From: Pseudorasbora parva
Lineage: Eukaryota > Chordata > Actinopteri > Cypriniformes > Gobionidae
DNA length: 64,000 nucleotides
Reading direction: 5' to 3'
NCBI RefSeq assembly: GCF_024679245.1
Contig: NC_090185.1
Coordinates: 24,727,926-24,791,925 of the forward strand
Every line of letters starts with the position of its first letter. Position 1 is the first letter of the stretch. Below are positions 12,701-23,799 of the stretch, piece by piece. Made by a program: the position numbers and the translations under genes. The notes below the pieces were generated by a model. The model worked only from the letters and a program-made list of their open reading frames with translations, was not told where the DNA came from and did no database searches.

Positions 12701-15700
12701 TAGAACAAGTATAGTTTAGTTTAATTATGGTTAAAACTTATGTTGTCACATTGTATTGACATTTTGCCATTGCATGTGTAACGTATTGCAATGAATGTGA
12801 AAAGACGGATGCGACAGCTTGAGCAGACTTCTAAATGCTCTTTACTACAACAACTTACTCTTCTCAGCATGGCCTCACCCTCTTTGTTGTGTGTTCCCGG
12901 GGGCAGGGTTTATGTAAATTAGTGTTGGGGATTAACAGAATACATGTGCCAGCATTACGTATTCAGAATACAAATTATGAGTAACTGTATTCCGTTACAG
13001 ACAGTTACAATTTAAATAGTTGGTATTTAGAATAGTTACATTGTTGAAATCAATGGATTACATTACGATACTTTTCTGTTTTACAAGTTTATTCACTCTC
13101 TAAATAAATTAAGGCAACTCAGTGCCTTTACCAGAAGCCCCAATATGAAAAAGTAAAAATGTGCGGTTTGTGTGATCAGTCACAATGGAGCCGGAAGAGG
13201 AGCAGTGGGAGGAGCTAGAGGTAGAGATGGCGCCAGATCAACAGAGCCAGGGCAAGAATGCGTTTCTATCTTGGAAATCTAGGAAAATTCTGTCATTAAT
13301 TACTTACCCTAATGTTGTTTGATACCTGTAAGACCTCTGTGATGTTGTTTGATACTCATGGACAGCAATTTAGTCCATTCTAATGGTTTTGAAAGTGCTT
13401 TAGAAATAAAAGTTGAGTTGAGTCTGTTCATCTTCGTAACACAAATGAAGATATTTTCTGTTGAAATCCGATGGCTCAGAAAGGCCACGCCTGCCATTGC
13501 ATTGCACCGGGTGTATAATAGTCCCCTAAAAGTGATTTTTGGTCTGTTTTTCAGGATTGTAAATGTCGGGGGTCAGAGAGGACAGAGAAATAAGTGGATC
13601 CATTGCTTTGAGAATGTGACGTCGCTCATATTTCTAGCCTCCCTCACAGAGTACGACCAACTTCTAGAGAATAACAAGGATGTATGTTTCTGCCTCTCTC
13701 CTTCCACAAGGACAGTCAGTTCACCCGGCAGCCATATTTGCTTCTGTGCAGCTACTTCAGCCACACTCACATTTAAAAATCTAATATTAACTGTCCCAAA
13801 AATGTTGCTTATGCTAAAATAGCAGGTGTTTCTCAAACAGAAGGCTGCATCCTTTGAGGCTGTGACCTTGTAGTCCAGTCCTTTGCACTGTAAAAAATTA
13901 TTTAGAAAAAAAGTTACCTGGTTGCCTTAAAATTTTGAGTTCATTGAAATTAAAATTTTGAGTTAATACAATGAACATTTTTTGAGATTCGACAGCCTTT
14001 ATTAAAATATTTTTAAAAGATTTTGTAAGCATATTGGGTAATTATGTGTGTGTTATTTCTGATGACGCAGTGAAACATGCCAAATTGTGTTATTTTCATG
14101 ATTTATCAAATTTTTTATGTGGTTCAGATACAAAAATATTTTGAGTTTCTATTTATTAAACTAATTTCCTTCATTGTATCAACTCAAAATTTTAATTTCA
14201 ATAAACTCAAAATTTTAAGGCAACCAGGCTACTTACTTTTTTAAGTTAAACCAACAAAAACCACCACAAATTTTTTACAGTGTGGAAGCTTGTAGGCTTG
14301 AGTATTCCTCCGCGTTGGCCTAGTAAGTGCGCATGCCAATGTCATACATGTTTCTGCCCTTGCGGTCATGACATGAAAATACTATTTCAATTATAATTTA
14401 AAAAATGCTTTAAATTAAAAACCTTTTTATTATTTTTACTATTATTGCAGTGCAGGTAATAACAACCATCTGTGGTCTCCCAGTGGTTTACATTATGCAC
14501 ATTTTAGCATTATGAGACCTTATCCTTCCCTCGGGTCATTTTGACCCAAAACTAAATTTTATATCTTTAAAAAAGAAAAGTGTTCATTGGATTGTTCCAA
14601 GACCCCAGGTCCTTTGTCACACTTAATCACGAATGACCACAAAAAATGACTGGATTTGAGGAGATTCGATTGTGCTTAAAAAAAAAAGTAACAAATCCTT
14701 CCCTCATGACTTCCTTGACCTCCTTAGGAATGAATGTGTGAGTGTGAGGAATGCTTCAGTACACATAGAAAAACCTATAAATGCTAAAACCTTACAAAAA
14801 ACAATTTTTCATAATGTCTACATATGTATCTGAATGCATATAATGAATAAAAAAACCAGCGGAACGGCTCATTTGCTCCACATAGCACTAAGACCATCTA
14901 GTGGCAAGAGTCAATGAAATATGTGAAATATTTTGAGCTAAATTAAAATGGTTATGCAGGAAATTGTGTTATTTTGAATTAAATCTAAATGCGAAGAATG
15001 TGCTTAAATTAGTATTTATTTAAATCTAGTAATAAAATTAAATATAATAAAAACTTGCATTAAAAATAGGTTTTCTTCATCAAAATTAAATGAAATAAAC
15101 TTTCTGGACAAAACAAGGATCATTTTTGGGCTTCAGGTCATTTTGACCTGCAAGGGAAGGATTTGTTACAAAGTGCGAGGGAGGAATGAGGGTTAATTTA
15201 CAATAAAACAAAACAGTGCCTTTATCTCCAAAAATAATTTTGTGTTGCATTACATAATGAAATTAGACAAGCTCAGTGCTGATATTTTTTTCCTGCTAAT
15301 GCTTTTTTTTTGTGATTTGGAAAGTCTGCAAAGGATTGTGGGTGTTTGGAGGATGTGATGGATAAACTTGATACATCTTTAAAAAAAGTCCAAATTAAGG
15401 ATGCAAAACAAAGGCTGCATTCAAAGGATCTTTTAAATTGAGACAGATATTTTGACAGAGCTTGATGGTGGCAGTCGAGATATGCAATTCCAATCGAGAA
15501 GCAACTAGCGTATATGTCAAGCTGGTTCATAATACACATTCAGAAATCACACAGAACACATTTTTATTTTAAAACACAGTCAGTGAGGGGCTATTCAGCA
15601 ATCAGTAGACCAATGTTCCATTCCAAACAGTCACACTCTGAATTTTGGATAACATACTAGAGTGCAACAGTCTGTTCCAGAATTAAAAACATTAATTTTC

Positions 15701-16820
15701 TCCTTATAAACCTTTGAAGACACATCTGCCTGTGCGCTACGAGGTTGTTAATCCATGGTATTTGCTTCTGCTAAAGCTGTCAGCCCACATTATTTCAGCT
15801 TATTTTTTTAAATAATTGTTTCAAAGTGAAATTCCTGGTGAAGAACTACATTACCCATGATGCTGTACAGAAATGTAGCCTACCAATCAAAATAGCTCTT
15901 TAGCTCTAGCCATTTGAAGCACTGTGATTGACATAATCAAGTTGATCTCACTACGCTTTCAAAATAATTGATCATATTTTTCATATAATCAACATTTGTA
16001 AATGATTGAATGTGTCAATGATGAATGAATGTTTTTATTATTAAATACACAGTCTTGTAGTCTTTTGGTCCAACTTTAAAAAACTTTTTTGCTTCAAATT
16101 AAACTTTGTAGTGTTGTGATTCACCTTGAAGCTGACTGGCTTGATTCATTGCTTATAACTCTTTAACAAGACTTTTAAAATTCCTATGGAAAATGAATGA
16201 GAAAAATAGGTCCAGAGCCAGTGCTGCTGCAAAAGGAGGGCTAGCAATGTTGCACTCTATTATGTCTAATGTCTGTTTGTTCTGATATCTCTCCTGTCAT
16301 TCCTGTGTAATGAATCTGTTCATCTTTGTACTCTTTCTCTCTTTGGCTACAGAACCGTATGGAAGAGAGCTTATCACTGTTCTACACGACCATCCACTCA
16401 ACGTGGTTTGCTAATTCCTCCGTCATCCTGTTCCTGAACAAAATGGACCTCCTGGATGAGAAGATTCAGTTCTCAGATCTAAAAACATACTTTCCTGGAT
16501 TTCAAGGTAGTTTGATGCACATTAAATTAAAGGAAAGGCAGCACTATCTGTGTGATCTATTTTCTTTGTCGTACCTGATTCACTCTTCCTTTCCCTTCCT
16601 TTGTGGGTTGGCGCCACCTTCAGGCAAACATCGGGACGTTCAAGATGCCAAGCAGTTCATCAGAGAGTTATATACACAGAAAGCAGTTTGCAATGAGAAC
16701 TCAAAAATACTTTATTCACACTTCACATGTGCTCTAGACTTCAGATGCACCCAGATAATATTCAGCGCAGTGAAAGAAACTATCTTGTTACAGGTTCTTA
16801 ACAAGTTTAAACTGTTTTAA
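657..16820 (+). CDS. gna15: gna15-like G protein alpha subunit, paralog A (G-boxes eroded)
   Basis: Seven coding exons: 657-801, 10825-11009, 11269-11423, 11635-11763, 13555-13681, 16353-16506, 16624-16820. They total 1092 nt (363 aa) and join in frame at GT-AG junctions with no internal stop; family length is about 355-375 aa. The family carries GPCR signals to phospholipase C beta at the inner plasma membrane. The start has an N-terminal Cys cluster (C7, C9, C10, C12, C13), the usual palmitoylation region. Gq/15-class signatures include [10 protein letters not shown] and NKMD (276-279). Several key residues are changed: P-loop 49-56 reads GSEGSGKT instead of GxGESGKS; the switch I arginine is Gln186; the Mg-binding Thr is Ser189; the DxxG Asp is Asn208; TCAT is TCAL (333-336). 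Gln212 of switch II remains. I infer impaired GTP cycling. It could be an early pseudogene or a neofunctional copy. Confidence 0.88.
1190..4300. repeat. G/T-rich 42-bp minisatellite, ~3.1 kb, in intron 1 of paralog A
   Basis: About 70 tandem units of 42 bp. The core is GGGACAGGTGTGGTGGTGTG followed by GGT(C/A)AGTTTAAGGGTAAAGTTA. Because 42 is a multiple of 3, every frame stays open for long stretches on this strand, producing spurious reading frames ([14 protein letters not shown] repeats). Main variants are GTCAGTT versus GTAAGTT, TTT versus TTC, a 43-bp unit with CCGTTTAGGGGGTAAAG (at about 1568, 1947, 2032, 2453 and 3337) and, from 3600 to 3950, 47-bp units with a GGACAGGACAGG duplication. 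The 3' edge decays after 4260. Strong purine/pyrimidine asymmetry: the plus strand is nearly C-free. Confidence 0.97.
4750..5280 (-). mobile_element. LINE fragment (endonuclease C-terminus and linker)
   Basis: Minus-strand frames at 5086-5271 resemble an APE-type LINE endonuclease ([10 protein letters not shown], then [10 protein letters not shown]). Frames at 4760-4981 resemble the linker before the reverse transcriptase (APWRNSA). The frame is broken between them and no RT domain follows. L2-like by pattern; family not certain. Confidence 0.55.
5595..6010. mobile_element. Fold-back MITE fragment (GTTAGTTCACCC family)
   Basis: Begins GGGTTAGTTCACCCAAAAAT and continues CCGTTCATCTTCAGAACAC. 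The same family is found at 13265-13545, 16895-17050, 38490-39245 and 53265-54003. Common teleost nonautonomous element; this copy lacks a clear right arm. Confidence 0.55.
6731..6768. repeat. (AAT)n microsatellite
   Basis: About 12 perfect AAT units at the 3' tail of the neighbouring SINE, a typical position for a tail repeat. Confidence 0.95.
6766..7325 (-). mobile_element. 5S-rRNA-derived SINE (SINE3-like)
   Basis: On the minus strand the 5' head (7325-7209) is clearly 5S rRNA-like: it includes GGGCTGAGCCTGGTCAGTACC and TGGATGAGAGACCAACTGGG, corresponding to the internal promoter boxes of 5S. The body runs to the tail TGTAAAGCGCTTTGGGTGCC at 6800. A second, headless copy is at 34128-34398. 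Established family: SINE3 elements of zebrafish have 5S heads. Not a functional 5S gene: the ends and several conserved bases are missing. Confidence 0.75.
7326..9835 (-). pseudogene. gypsy gag-pol remnant (RT core deleted)
   Basis: Gag start near 9818; CCHC knuckle at 9331-9373 (C-X2-C-X4-H-X4-[15 protein letters not shown]). Protease-like end [14 protein letters not shown] at about 8990-8940. RNase H start [20 protein letters not shown] at about 8745-8686 follows only about 60 codons later, where a full element would have several hundred codons of RT. Further on come an RNase H end (GDALSHI) near 8390, the integrase core VDFITDLP near 7970, [12 protein letters not shown] near 7800 and [12 protein letters not shown] near 7720. 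Not functional. Confidence 0.75.
9836..10253 (-). repeat. gypsy LTR (418 bp)
   Basis: On the minus strand it starts TGTTACAAGC and ends TTTGTAACA, the expected TG...CA termini with short inverted ends. Gag begins a few tens of bases after it. No second LTR is visible in the window. Confidence 0.6.
10263..10562 (+). mobile_element. L2-type LINE 3' end
   Basis: Encodes the last ORF2 residues ([17 protein letters not shown] then stop) followed by the familiar teleost LINE tail GTCGCTTTGGATAAAAGCGA then CTGCTAAATG. 5'-truncated copy. Confidence 0.75.
10825..11009 (+). CDS. gna15: Paralog A exon 2 (P-loop)
   Basis: 185 nt. Codes G1/P-loop GSEGSGKTT, then [16 protein letters not shown], and ends NPQNE at a codon boundary with donor GTGATT. 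The Gly-Glu order of the P-loop is changed relative to paralog B (GTGESGKTT) by a few adjacent substitutions; the general GxxxxGKT spacing survives. Apart from the first 30 nt the exon is almost identical to B exon 2. Confidence 0.88.
11269..11423 (+). CDS. gna15: Paralog A exon 3 (helical domain)
   Basis: 155 nt, acceptor ATCTGTAG, donor TA|GTAAGT splitting the Tyr162 codon. Encodes the helical-domain segment ending [11 protein letters not shown], a strongly conserved G alpha signature. The last codon before the donor would look like a TAG stop if the junction were ignored. Nearly identical to B exon 3. Confidence 0.88.
11635..11763 (+). CDS. gna15: Paralog A exon 4 (switch I, degenerate)
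   Basis: 129 nt, residues 162-205. Encodes the linker 2/switch I region. The usual LRVRxPTTGI reads [10 protein letters not shown]: the GTPase-stimulating Arg (Arg183 in Gq) is Gln186, and the two Thr are Ser189 and Asn190. This exon is far more diverged from paralog B than exons 2, 3 and 6 are. Confidence 0.87.
12025..12420. repeat. Nonautonomous DNA repeat with GTGCTGTGTGTA / ACACAGTGCAC ends
   Basis: Intron 4 of paralog A. Starts AAGGTGCTGTGTGTATAATT and ends TTTTACACAGTGCACTG, imperfect inverted ends. A related-looking end pair bounds 48774-51306. Confidence 0.4.
13265..13545. mobile_element. Fold-back MITE fragment before paralog A exon 5
   Basis: TTCTGTCATTAATTACTTAC...CACAAATGAAGATATTTTCT; same family as 53265-54003. 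Its edge lies only about 20-40 nt before the polypyrimidine tract of exon 5. Confidence 0.5.
13555..13681 (+). CDS. gna15: Paralog A exon 5 (switch II, DxxG changed)
   Basis: 127 nt, acceptor TTTTTCAG. Encodes [20 protein letters not shown]. The invariant Asp of DVGGQ is Asn208; the catalytic Gln212 remains. One codon shorter than paralogs B and C (LLENN instead of LLEENN), a clean in-frame 3-nt loss. Confidence 0.88.
13886..14283. mobile_element. Fold-back DNA element, CACTGTAAAAAA termini (copy 1)
   Basis: Ends CACTGTAAAAAATTATT and TTTTTTACAGTGTG. The inner inverted arms contain TTGCCTTAAAATTTTGAG and its complement CTCAAAATTTTAAGGCAA. Copy 2 is at 31760-32153 with about 90% visible identity. 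Confidence 0.7.
14515..15195. mobile_element. Candidate piggyBac-type nonautonomous element
   Basis: Ends carry TCCTTCCCTCGGGTCATTTT...GACCC on the left and GGTCATTTTGACCTGCAAGG then GAAGGA on the right, an inverted pair typical of teleost piggyBac ends. Borders uncertain; no transposase seen. Confidence 0.35.
15200..16350. other. Rest of intron 5 of paralog A
   Basis: AT-rich, no supported coding content. 16085-16200 (TTGCTTCAAATTAAACTTTG...) resembles 46360-46480, so at least that part is a dispersed repeat. Confidence 0.4.
16353..16506 (+). CDS. gna15: Paralog A exon 6 (NKxD)
   Basis: 154 nt, acceptor GGCTACAG. Encodes [19 protein letters not shown] and the guanine-specificity box FLNKMD (276-279), which is intact. 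Exon and flanking introns are almost identical to the paralog B region at 37210-37470. Confidence 0.9.
16624..16820 (+). CDS. gna15: Paralog A exon 7 (C-terminus)
   Basis: 197 nt including the TAA at 16818-16820. The fifth G-box reads TCAL instead of TCAT, and the conserved TxNIRxVF helix reads RCTQIIF. The protein ends LNKFKLF, unlike the Gq (EYNLV) or Galpha15 (EINLL) tails. The exon diverges strongly from B although its first 30 nt are alike. Confidence 0.85.
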
Positions 16821-17600
16821 TATCAATGCTAATCAATCTGGATTCAAAGACAAAGACACTACTTATAAAGCAGCTTTTGCATGATCAACATGTTTAATAT
16901 TATTTATGACAGATTTCATCAAAACGATCTTCAGTTGTGTTTTTGAAGATTAGCGAAAGTCTTACAGGTTTGAAATGACATGTGGGCGAGTAATTGATGG
17001 CAGATTTTTTTTTTTTTTTAATTTTTGGGGGAACTAGCCCTTTTAAACTGTCTGAAAACAAAACAGGGTTCACAAACTGTCTAAGTATATTCACCATTGT
17101 CCATGTCGGTATAATCTCTGTATATAATAGAGTATAAACTTTAAGAACATCTTTTTAAGGTCAACATTTAAACCACTGAAGTTTTTTACATTTTTACATT
17201 TGTCTCTTTAAATATTAGATAACATTTTAGCACTTCCGGTTCCATTGTGTATGAGTTTTCAAAGGGTTTTCGATGTTTTTTTGGTTAAGGGTGTGTTCAC
17301 ACTTAGTTTGGTTCACTTGGTTCGTTTGGTCCACACCTGAAAAAAAGTCCTGGTCCATTTAGCATTCACAGTGACATTTTAACACTGAACCTTAAAATGC
17401 CGAACCTATAGACATGGATATTTTTTACAACCTGATTGGTCAAGCTTTTGTTATATATATTTTAGTGCTGTGTGCTGGGCTAAATACTCTCATGTATGTT
17501 CGTACCCTACATATGATGGTATTTTGAGCAGTGTGAAAAAGCAGTTGAACTGACTGATAATGACAGTGACTTGCTGCCACCTGCTGTCAGTTTTAGTTTC
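16821..17600. other. 3' flank of paralog A and intergenic repeats
   Basis: 16895-17050 is an end of the GTTAGTTCACCC fold-back family in reverse (...GAACTAGCCCTTTTAA). No clear AATAAA was found in the first 100 nt after the stop. Nothing else recognised. Confidence 0.4.
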
Positions 17601-17617
17601 ATATTGAACAGATTAGT

Positions 17618-18535
17618 CGTTAAATCTAGACGCACCCTAGCGGCAGCAAATCTAATCTGCCGCAAGTGTCGTCTAGCAACTCTCAATACACTTCTGAGCT
17701 GTGAACGCCAAACTCTGGTTGGGTCAATCACATCTTGTATAGAGTCGGTGGGCGGGGCTTAACATAATGACGGCCGAGTTGCGCTTGCATGCTTTTAGTA
17801 GGGATGGGGAAATGAAGCCTCATGAAGCAGTGAGGTGTTACCCTGACTGTTTCGGGAAAAGATTCGAGGCGTCACGAGTGTCAAGAACAGCGCCATCTGG
17901 CTTATTTAAAATAAAGCGGGCAGAAGCCTGTGGAAGATCGAAGCTCTGTCCGATAAAACAATCACAACACAGTCCACCGTTTCAATGCTATGTGTACAAA
18001 TAAAAGCCTTACATTTTTGTGTTTAATTTGTCCATTAAATAAATTAATTTACCAATTAAAGTGTGACAATAAAATATATATGAGCTATATATGTGATTCA
18101 AGAAGATCTAATGTAGGTATACTCTCCACACACACATAGTGAATAAGGCCATTCTGTGATATGATCATTAAATGTGCTTATGACACTATAGCAATGATAA
18201 TGTTTGTGTACAGTGAATGACAGAAAAGTGATAAAGTTTTGAATTATTTTTATTAAGACATAAAAGCTGTTTTACAGTGGTGGGGCTGAGTCTATTTCTT
18301 CTCTTAGACAGTAGTTCCCCATTTATTTATTTTGTAAAGCATACACACATTGGAAGCTATAAACTCAAAATATTCCCAGATAGGGAAAGGCCATTACTCT
18401 TTTTTTTCATTACTCTATACAAACAACAACACCATATCCCCTAACACAAATTACCTAAAAAAGCCTCGGATTGAGCCCTGTCAAGGTGAGTTTCTAGACT
18501 AAATATCTTGATGTGGGTCTGGCTTGTCAGGTTAA
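17618..18535 (+). mobile_element. Split copy of a ~520-bp nonautonomous element
   Basis: 17618-17797 (CTAGACGCACCCTAGCGGCA...) and 18470-18535 (GGATTGAGCCCTGTCAAGGT...TGGGTCTGGCTTGTCA) match the two ends of the element at 31135-31660, with about 670 bp of other sequence between them. Confidence 0.6.
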
Positions 18536-18984
18536 TTAAACGTATCACTTCATTGATTCCATCATGCCACATTTTTGGATTAAAGTTCATACTTTTAATA
18601 AGGTTTCCCCTGGACATGATTTTATGAAAGTAGGCTAAAGACTACCACCGCTTAATATAAAAATATGGTCTCGTTTCAAATGCATTGGTCAATATGCTTG
18701 CGTGGACTTCACTGTAGCCTATGTGCGCTGCTTCCTTTCCGTGAGAAAAATCAAGCACTTCGATTTCAGAATCTGTAATCAGATCTGTTGAAGATGCTGT
18801 TCATGTTTGTTAGCCCAGGACATTTTACAACACAGTAGGCTACAGTTAGGGTGATATGACTTAACCCATGATATAAGATTTTGGCCATATATATATCCAA
18901 GTCCTTCATCACAGACAGAATCAACATCAGTAGGCTATATTCGGCCACACCACAAGGTGTCACTACCTCATTACCCTACTCACA

Positions 18985-19250
18985 AATAAATGTAGGAAGA
19001 AATAAATGCATAAATAAATAAATGTAGAAATAATTAAATGTAGAAATAAATAAATGCATAAATAAATAAATGTAGAAATAATTAAATGCATAAATAAATA
19101 AATGCATAAATAAATAAATGTAGAAATAATTAAATGTATAAATAAATAAATGCATAAATAAATAAATATAGAAATAAATAAATGTAGAAAAGAATAAATG
19201 TGGAAATAAATAAATGTATAAATAAATAAAAGAATAAATAAAAATATATG
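18985..19250. repeat. AAATAAATG-type tandem repeat
   Basis: Irregular tandem array of ATAAATAAATG(C/T)A and GAAATAA units, directly before the (AT)n tract. Confidence 0.85.
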
Positions 19251-19320
19251 GAAATTAATAATTATTTATACATTTTTTCCATATTTATGCATTTATTTAT
19301 TTTTTTGCTTTTATATGTAT

Positions 19321-19434
<114 letters not shown>

Positions 19435-19570
19435 TTCCATAGGGGTCCCATAGCTTATATCTTCCCTTGCAAGTAACATAATTAATCATCATAAACACTA
19501 TGGAAATATACTTTTAGTTAAAAACAAGTGCCAGTCACATTAAATAGTTGACCCAACTAACTTGGGAGGA

Positions 19571-19811
19571 ATAATGCCAGGGCGCATTCCATTGAATTCC
19601 CATTGGTTCTTTTCTGCTCTGCAACATACTCAACATATTATGCATTAAAGGCAGAGTTACGGGAAGTGCAACTGGTTTATCTGTAGTCAACTAACATGAC
19701 GCAGTTGACAGAAAACTGCGTTTAGGTAAACTCCTTCAAGGTGCCACAGCTAGTTTCTTTCAAGATGGATAGAACACTTTTCTAATTTCACGCCAGGTTT
19801 TACGAATGAAG
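19571..19811 (+). promoter_or_regulatory. Upstream/leader block of paralog B with 5' exon donor
   Basis: Counterpart of 271-525. Ends TTTTACGAATGAAG|GTGAGTGTTA, a strong donor at 19812. Together with the acceptor at 23938 it would give a noncoding first exon and a 4.1 kb intron. Inferred; no transcript evidence. Confidence 0.45.
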
Positions 19812-20607
19812 GTGAGTGTTACTCCTGTTTATAGTTGTTTAATATGATATAACTCTTTATTTGTTGTCCACTGAAGAATTTTCACATTTTAATTTCAGTC
19901 AGAAAATACATTTATATTTTATTACAGACATGTAGAGCTTTTTTTTTTACACTAGTGATGGACATTACGTTAAAAAGTTTAGCTTATCTTAATTAAGCAA
20001 CAAGCACGTGCTTCACCAATCGATTTTGACTCTAATATCGCTTTCATATAGCCTAACTAGGCTATAAAAATTCTGCTTATTTTAACTAGGCAATCACAAC
20101 ACAATAGGCTATACAAGATGTCATTAAGATATCCCGTCTATAACATATTAAGCTGTAACAATGTAGCCTACATGAGGGACACAACTATTTTTTCTTGTTC
20201 TAGTTTAGGGTTAAGGGTTAAAGTTCTAGTTAAATAATTTACTGAAAAAAACTTCAAAATACGTTTACTCCTAATCTGATTAATGTCACATCACATTTCA
20301 AATTACAAAATGCACGAATAACGTAGGCCTATATTTCATGATATTTTCATGATATCATGATATAATCATGATATTTTTTAATTCAAAACAGGTAAATTTA
20401 AACAAAATATCGAGTAGTTTACCTCACTAGATATTACTATTGTCCATTTAAAATATATCGTTAAACATAGTCAAAATTTAAACCTCACCTTGCTGTTAAA
20501 AAGAATAGAGGGTTGGAATTCGTGCTTTGCTTCTGTTAGTTTACAATAAATCCCGTCTTCTTGAATTTGATTGGTCATAGTATTTTACTGTTATGCTGCG
20601 TTTCAGA

Positions 20608-22331
20608 CCGGTGTTACGAGAATTTTGATTTCTGAGATTTTCGGTTTCAGTGGGCGGAGCTCACATGCATATTTATGTGTTTCCCGGACATGCAGGTGAA
20701 TGTGAGAATTTTAGTTCGCTCCTCCTATATCTCAGCAGATGTAGCCTATTCTTTCAAAAAAAGGTAAATCGTTTCAATGTCGCGCGAACTTATGCCTAAC
20801 CTTCATTTATTTATTGCGTTTACGAAATGTTTATTAGTTTGCAGTGTTTATTAAAAATGTTTATTAAACATGCAATACCCCACCCATTGGTATCACTTTG
20901 GTATTTGGCTTAGGCCAGCAAGAGGGTTTCTACCCAGGGCCCAAAATTTGGTGCTAAACCACTTGTCTTTATTTTTTATGTTTACCAAGGCTGCATTTAT
21001 CTGATTAGAAGAATGTTGTGAAATATTTTTACCAAATATGTTTTTTTATCTTGGGATGGCAGAGCTCCAGTCTTCAGTATCACATGAGTCATAGCCCTTC
21101 AGAAATCATTCTAATATGGATTTTCTGCTCAAGAAACATGTATCACAGTTGAAAATGGTTGTGCTGCTTAATGAAGTGTGGAAACCATTAGAATCCATTC
21201 TTGCTGAATAAAAGTTAACATTAAATCATAGTGATTTCAAACTTGTGTCATGCAAATCTTAAGAGTGATTAAAAAAGATAAATTAGTGTTTGTTGTGCAT
21301 CAAAATAGATCAGATATAAATGATCATCAATGTGTCAAATCATCCAGGCAGTGCAACACATGGTCAAAGAAAGAGCAGATGACAGAGAGTAATATCAGTG
21401 TAGGTTGCAAAATGTTTATTAGGCCACTGACATGGTTGTGGGTGTTATTTCAGTCATTTGCAGAGGGATAACAATTTTAAAGCTTAATAAGGTAAGGTAA
21501 CAGAGGTGCATAACAATAAATAAAATGATAATCTGTTCATAAGCATATTATTTATCTGTTCTTCTATTGGAAATCGGTGTAATAATTCAGGTGTTCTGGA
21601 ATATTTGGTTTCACAGTGTAAGTGGAACCTTAAACCGTGTGATATATATATTTTTTTGTAAATTTATATTTGTAAAACAATTAATTTAATACTTTTAAAT
21701 TATTTTATTCATGTTTTTTTTATTGGAAACATTAATTTCAATTTCAACAAACAATTCAGCAACATTTTCAGCACTGTGACTTGTACAACCACACATCAGA
21801 CAGCTCGCATCAGAGAACATGGAGAATGTTTAATTGTTTTGCTCATGAAAAAGGGAAAGTTAACACATCATCTTCACACTAGCCTATGTTACAAAAAATA
21901 TAATGTCCACACAGATACAATAAAACAGGTTTATTTCATTTGTTACGGGCAGTTTATAAACTGATAAAATACACTATCTCAAAAGCAAAAAGGATAATAA
22001 CAACAAAAGGAAATAGCTAAATGTATTCGACTATTTGAAGTTTGCTTATCCTTAAATTACACGTGAATGACTGCATTCAGTCAGGGGCAATTGCACAAAC
22101 GTGCAAATAATAATAATAAACTGTTCCGAAACAATAAATATTTGTAGTTTAGCCATAAACTCGCGCTGAAATTATTTCCCTTTTTTTGAGATAATCCATT
22201 GAGTAACAATGTGCGTGAACTAATATTATCAGTTTCACGCGCATATGTCCGGGAAACTCATGAATATTCATGCAGCTCCGCCCACTGAAACCGAAAATCT
22301 CAGAAACTAAAATTCTGGTAACACCGGAATT
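20608..22331. mobile_element. DNA transposon-like element with ~95-bp TIRs
   Basis: Left 20608-20700 (GACCGGTGTTACGAGAATTT...CAGTGGGCGGAGCTCA) and right 22232-22331 are inverted copies, both containing TCTGAGATTTTCGGTTTCAG and CATATGTCCGGGAAAC-like blocks. The 1.5 kb interior is AT-rich with no transposase motifs seen. Confidence 0.65.
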
Positions 22332-22612
22332 TGTATTCTCTCCCAACCCCAGCCCACCACCTTCTTCTTGGAAAAAAACGTCTGGAACGGCACTCAAAGT
22401 CGGATATTCGATGTGTGCGTAAACTGGGGGTAGACCTACATCGATCAAACCCGACCTCAGCGAGACTCGTCATTGGACGTCACTTTCAAGATGTTGGCAA
22501 GTCCTGCTTCCAATGAGCATAAACGTAAAAAACAAACTTTAAAGTTAGACATAAATAATATGCCTTCGTTTTTGTTTTCACAGCGATTTTATGTTGTTTT
22601 ATTCTGTTTTGC

Positions 22613-23140
22613 TAGCCTGACAAGCCAGACCCACATCAAGATGTTTGGTCTGGAAACTCACCATTGACGGGGCTCAATCCGAGGGGCGGGATAAACGGTT
22701 GTCTTTCAAACTCCCTCTGCACGTGATAGGATAGCGCTACCACCAACCAGAGCAACGAAGGTGAAACAGAGCTTGTTGATTGATTAAACATTCGCCCTAT
22801 CCGGTCGGCAAAACTCCGAACACATCTTCCCTGTTTAAGAATGACTTCAGTGCCATTCTTTGTTCTTTTCTCAGAGAAAAGCTTAACTCCAAGTCTTCCA
22901 GAGTCGCGGTCTGAGCTGATTCGAAAGACCGCCGCCGTTCGCCAGTTTCTGTGTTTACTAGAAGCACGCAAACGCAACTCAGCCGTCGTCATTATGGCCC
23001 CGCCCGCCGACTCTATACACGATGTGATTGGCCCAAGAGTTAGGGGATTACAGCTCAGAAAGGTATTGAGAGTTGCTCGACGACACTCGTGGGCAGATTA
23101 GATTTGCTGCCGCTAGGGTGCGTCTAGATTTCTAGGCTAC
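22613..23140 (-). mobile_element. ~520-bp nonautonomous element, minus copy
   Basis: Near full-length reverse copy of 31135-31660: TAGCCTGACAAGCCAGACCC at one end, CGCTAGGGTGCGTCTAGATT then TCTAGGCTA at the other. The open frames inside are not a host gene. Confidence 0.75.
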
Positions 23141-23683
23141 TGTTTTGCCATATTTGACACAAAACACGATATGCTCTCGTTGTGTATTTTGGCGACATCA
23201 TGTGGTCAATGTGAGCGTGACACCTCTGATAGCCTGGAACACAATGAGGTCTGAAGGGGGACATCTAATTTGCGATATTCCCACATCCAACCTCGCCTGG
23301 TACACAGAATCAGACCACCCTAAAATGAACAACACACACTGTGGTGGTTATGCCCTGCTAACAAGTTATACAGGCTTTGAGTGTCAGTATCACGCACAAA
23401 ATAAAAACTGGTTTAATAAGAGTGGATACGTTTTACATACGTTAGTTCACTCAAACTCCACTCCAAGTTTTTCATTTCTAGCTCTTGCACACTGGTCTAA
23501 CCATAGGGTGCGTCTCAATCAGCTCCCTAGTTCAGTAGTCAGGGCACTGATTAGGGAGTCAGCCCACTGACTTATGTCCTGATCAATGCCCTGACTAGTG
23601 GACTAGAGAGCTGATTGAGACGTACCCATAGACTATAAAAGAGTCTAACCCACATTGCCAAATTTAAATAAGACCATAGTACA

Positions 23684-23799
<116 letters not shown>

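Noticed and set aside
22636..23101. 118-aa and 86-aa frames near 22.8 kb as a host gene
   Set aside because: They lie wholly in a nonautonomous element repeated at 31.1 kb and 17.6 kb.
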